Shown: positions 6,375 to 8,206 of the stretch, in pieces
Position numbering within the stretch: position 1 is the first letter of the stretch
Layout: every line of letters starts with the position of its first letter
Notes under the pieces: generated by a model
Seen by the model: the letters and a program-made list of their open reading frames with translations, nothing else
The model's database searches: none
What the model was told of the DNA's origin: nothing
DNA from: Clostridia bacterium
GTDB taxonomy: Bacteria > Bacillota > Clostridia > Christensenellales > UBA1242
Length of the DNA: 8,206 nt
Reading direction: 5' to 3'
Assembly: GCA_017456465.1 (NCBI GenBank)
Contig: JAFTJJ010000131.1
Location: 1-8,206 of the forward strand
Position numbers and translations under genes: made by a program

Positions 6375-7499
6375 CTATTTGTAGCCAGTTTTTTTGAGAT
6401 ATTCCTCTCGAAACTGAAGAAGTCTGTTTTCTCTGATGGCATCTTTGATTTGTTCCATCAGGTGTGTGAGATATCTGAGGTTGTGAATAGATAATAGCTG
6501 TGCACCCAAAATTTCATCGACATTGAACAAGTGGCGAAGATATGCCTTTGTGAAGTTCTTGCAAGCATAGCAATCGCATTCGGGATCAAGAGTGGTGAAA
6601 TCTTCACTGTATTTCCCATTTTTGACCACCACCTTTCCTGTGCTTGTGAAAGCTGTTCCATTCCTTGCAATTCGGGTTGGAAGGACGCAGTCAAACATGT
6701 CGATTCCACGAATGACTCCTTCAATCAAGCAATCAGGTGATCCAACCCCCATCAAATATCTTGCCTTGTCTTCGGGATACTCGGGAGCAAGCACGTCAAG
6801 CATTTCATACATCTTTTCTTTTGGCTCACCCACAGAAAGTCCACCAATTGAAAAGCCCACAGTTGCATATGGAACAATGGTTTTGAGTGATTGAAGTCTG
6901 AGGTCTGCAAAGAAATTGCCTTGCACTATTGGGAACAAACATTGTTTGTCAGTGTTTTTGTGATATTTATGGCATCTGTCCAGCCAGCGGTGAGTTCGCT
7001 CCATTGCAGAAATTGCGTATTTTTTTGTGACACCATAATCTGAACATTCATCAAAAGCCATGATGATGTCAGAACCCAAATTGTTTTGAATTTCCATTGA
7101 CTTTTCAGGTGTGAAGTAATGTTCTGAGCCATCAAGGTGTGATTTGAACTTTACCCCATCTTCAGTGATTTTGTTGAGTTTTGAAAGTGAGAAAACTTGA
7201 AATCCGCCAGAGTCAGTGAGAATTGGATGATTCCAGTTCATGAATTTATGCAAGCCCCCAGCTTTTGCGATCAGCTTGTCTCCAGGACGCAAGTAGCAAT
7301 GATATGTGTTTGAAAGGATGATTTGTGCGTGCAGTTCTTCAAGTTCTCTTGGCTCAACAGCTTTCACGGTTGCTCTTGTTCCAACAGGCATGAAGACTGG
7401 TGTTTCAATTACACCATGTGGAGTCTTGAGCTCCGCAATACGTGCAAAGCACCCCTCTTCTTTGCTTTTTTGTTTAACTTTAAATTCGAAATTACTCAT
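6375..7499 (-). CDS. tgt: Queuine tRNA-ribosyltransferase (tRNA-guanine transglycosylase)
   Basis: Exchanges the guanine at position 34 of tRNAs with GUN anticodons (Asp, Asn, His, Tyr) for the queuosine precursor preQ1. It has 374 residues, the normal bacterial length. Visible are TDSGGFQVF (95-103) with catalytic-base Asp96, AFDEC (148-152), GGLSVGEP (219-226), the nucleophile Asp270 in FDCVLPTRIARNG (269-281), and the zinc site C308-x-C310-xx-C313-x25-H339. All key residues are present, so the enzyme should be active. Its ATG overlaps the end of the acetyltransferase gene by 8 nt, with AAGGA (7511-7507) 7 nt upstream, so the two are translationally coupled. queA, the next enzyme of the pathway, is two genes upstream. 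No terminator follows. Confidence 0.98.
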   Translation of the reverse strand: MSNFEFKVKQKSKEEGCFARIAELKTPHGVIETPVFMPVGTRATVKAVEPRELEELHAQIILSNTYHCYLRPGDKLIAKAGGLHKFMNWNHPILTDSGGFQVFSLSKLNKITEDGVKFKSHLDGSEHYFTPEKSMEIQNNLGSDIIMAFDECSDYGVTKKYAISAMERTHRWLDRCHKYHKNTDKQCLFPIVQGNFFADLRLQSLKTIVPYATVGFSIGGLSVGEPKEKMYEMLDVLAPEYPEDKARYLMGVGSPDCLIEGVIRGIDMFDCVLPTRIARNGTAFTSTGKVVVKNGKYSEDFTTLDPECDCYACKNFTKAYLRHLFNVDEILGAQLLSIHNLRYLTHLMEQIKDAIRENRLLQFREEYLKKTGYK

Positions 7500-8001
7500 T
7501 TTCTTTTCCTTTTGTGATTTGTTCTAGTCTATTTTTGATAAACACAAGTGAATTATCCATGATGTATTGTTCATCATCTTCATCCGCTTCGCAAACTGGC
7601 TCTCTGATTTCAAAACCAGATTTTAGGTATAAGCTAACTGCAGGGAAATTATCTTTGTCAACACTTGTCGCCATAACCTTGTTAAATCCAAGACTGATAA
7701 AGTGTTTGCAAGCAGTCAAAATTAAATTTTGTGCAATTCCCCTTTTTGTATATTCAGGATGAACAGTGAGGTTGACCATGAATATGCTGCCATTTCTTCT
7801 TTTTGAATTTGGATTGAATGATATGTGTCCGACAATTTTTCCATTTTCTGTGCAAACAAAGTTGTCGTTTTTGCCAGATGTTTGCCAAAACGCACGCATA
7901 TTTTCCTCATCATAACCCGAAGGCCTTGAAGATTCAACTGCCATGACCTCACTGAAAATGTCTTCTGTTACTTTATCCTGAGGGATATATTTAAATTCCA
8001 T
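7492..8001 (-). CDS. GNAT-family N-acetyltransferase
   Basis: A cytoplasmic acetyl-CoA-dependent acetyltransferase of unknown substrate, 169 residues. The GNAT core is recognisable: strand FMVNLTVHPEY (74-84), the acetyl-CoA pyrophosphate loop TKRGIAQNL (85-93), then NFPAVSLYLKSGF (118-130), the usual motif-B helix and turn. A C-terminal acidic stretch (138-144) precedes a strand with IMDNSLVF. The ATG at 8001 follows AAGGGG (8016-8011), which overlaps the queA stop codon, with 9-nt spacing. An upstream in-frame ATG at 8121 lies inside queA and is rejected. The gene is not part of queuosine synthesis and splits the normal queA-tgt pair. Four of its eight leucine codons are TTA or CTA, against only two of more than thirty in tgt, which suggests later acquisition. 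Resemblance to amino-group or protein N-acetyltransferases is possible but not shown. Confidence 0.9.
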   Translation of the reverse strand: MEFKYIPQDKVTEDIFSEVMAVESSRPSGYDEENMRAFWQTSGKNDNFVCTENGKIVGHISFNPNSKRRNGSIFMVNLTVHPEYTKRGIAQNLILTACKHFISLGFNKVMATSVDKDNFPAVSLYLKSGFEIREPVCEADEDDEQYIMDNSLVFIKNRLEQITKGKENE

Positions 8002-8014
8002 ATTAATAAACCCC

Positions 8015-8206
8015 TTAGTTAATAAACATACTGTCGCCAAAGCTGAAAAATCTATATTTTTCACGAACAGCAGTTTTGTATGTTTCAAGTGTTTGCTCTC
8101 TGCCCATGAAAGCAGAAACAAGCATCACCAGTGTGCTTTCAGGCAAATGAAAATTTGTGATGAGGGCATCAACGAATTTAATTTTTACACCTGGATAAAT
8201 GAAGAT
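8015..8206 (-). CDS. queA: S-adenosylmethionine:tRNA ribosyltransferase-isomerase QueA (C-terminal part)
   Basis: Only the last 63 codons and the TAA stop (8017-8015) lie in the window; the rest runs off the right edge. QueA transfers and isomerises the ribosyl part of S-adenosylmethionine onto 7-aminomethyl-7-deazaguanine in tRNA, forming epoxyqueuosine. The fragment carries the family's most conserved C-terminal segments: ITNFHLPESTLVMLVSAF (residues 16-33 of the fragment) and KYRFFSFGDSMFI (50-62). The full enzyme is normally about 340 residues, so about 18% is visible. Its stop codon is part of the ribosome binding site of the acetyltransferase gene, which favours coupled translation. Confidence 0.96.
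   Translation of the reverse strand: MFIYPGVKIKFVDALITNFHLPESTLVMLVSAFMGREQTLETYKTAVREKYRFFSFGDSMFIN

Noticed and set aside
8002..8121. Longer acetyltransferase start adding 40 residues.
   Set aside because: It would overlap queA by more than 100 nt out of frame, and the extra residues do not belong to the GNAT fold. The ATG at 8001 has its own ribosome binding site.

Overview
The window is a tightly packed piece of a low-GC bacterial chromosome. Every gene I can support reads on the minus strand. The gene order queA - (acetyltransferase) - tgt - yajC - YrzE/TIGR04086-like membrane protein - secD - secF - recJ is the classic Bacillota arrangement; Bacillus subtilis has queA-tgt-yrbF-yrzE...secDF...recJ. 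Separate secD and secF genes, A+T-rich sequence, AAGGAG-type ribosome binding sites, TTGACA/TATAAT-type promoters and TGG-encoded tryptophan fit a member of the Clostridia or a nearby uncultured Bacillota lineage. A finer placement is not possible by eye.

Layout in transcription order, from high to low coordinates. The 3' end of queA (8015-8206), a GNAT acetyltransferase gene (7492-8001) and tgt (6375-7499) form a translationally linked group. QueA and Tgt belong to tRNA queuosine synthesis, and the acetyltransferase looks like a later insertion. yajC follows with its own extended -10 promoter and an intrinsic terminator (5694-5722). The four-helix YrzE-like protein (5231-5629) has a weak promoter and its own terminator (5158-5206). 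A near-consensus promoter (5106-5135) then drives secD-secF, which end at a composite hairpin terminator (2795-2847). recJ (426-2768) starts just past that hairpin with a good ribosome binding site but no promoter I can recognise. rpsO (26-289) has a strong promoter and a leader of about 80 nt that can fold over its own ribosome binding site.

YajC, SecD and SecF are the accessory subunits of the Sec translocon. RecJ is a single-strand DNA exonuclease for recombination and repair, and S15 is a small-subunit ribosomal protein. This is mostly a conserved housekeeping region; I see no mobile element, CRISPR array or tRNA gene. The most unusual feature is in the Sec proteins. Both SecD and SecF have lost the acidic residue in transmembrane helix 4 that is normally needed for proton-coupled function, although the folds look otherwise intact. 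Secondary points are the acetyltransferase inserted between queA and tgt, a long charged tail on YajC, the absence of scfA/scfB from their usual clostridial position, and the rpsO leader.
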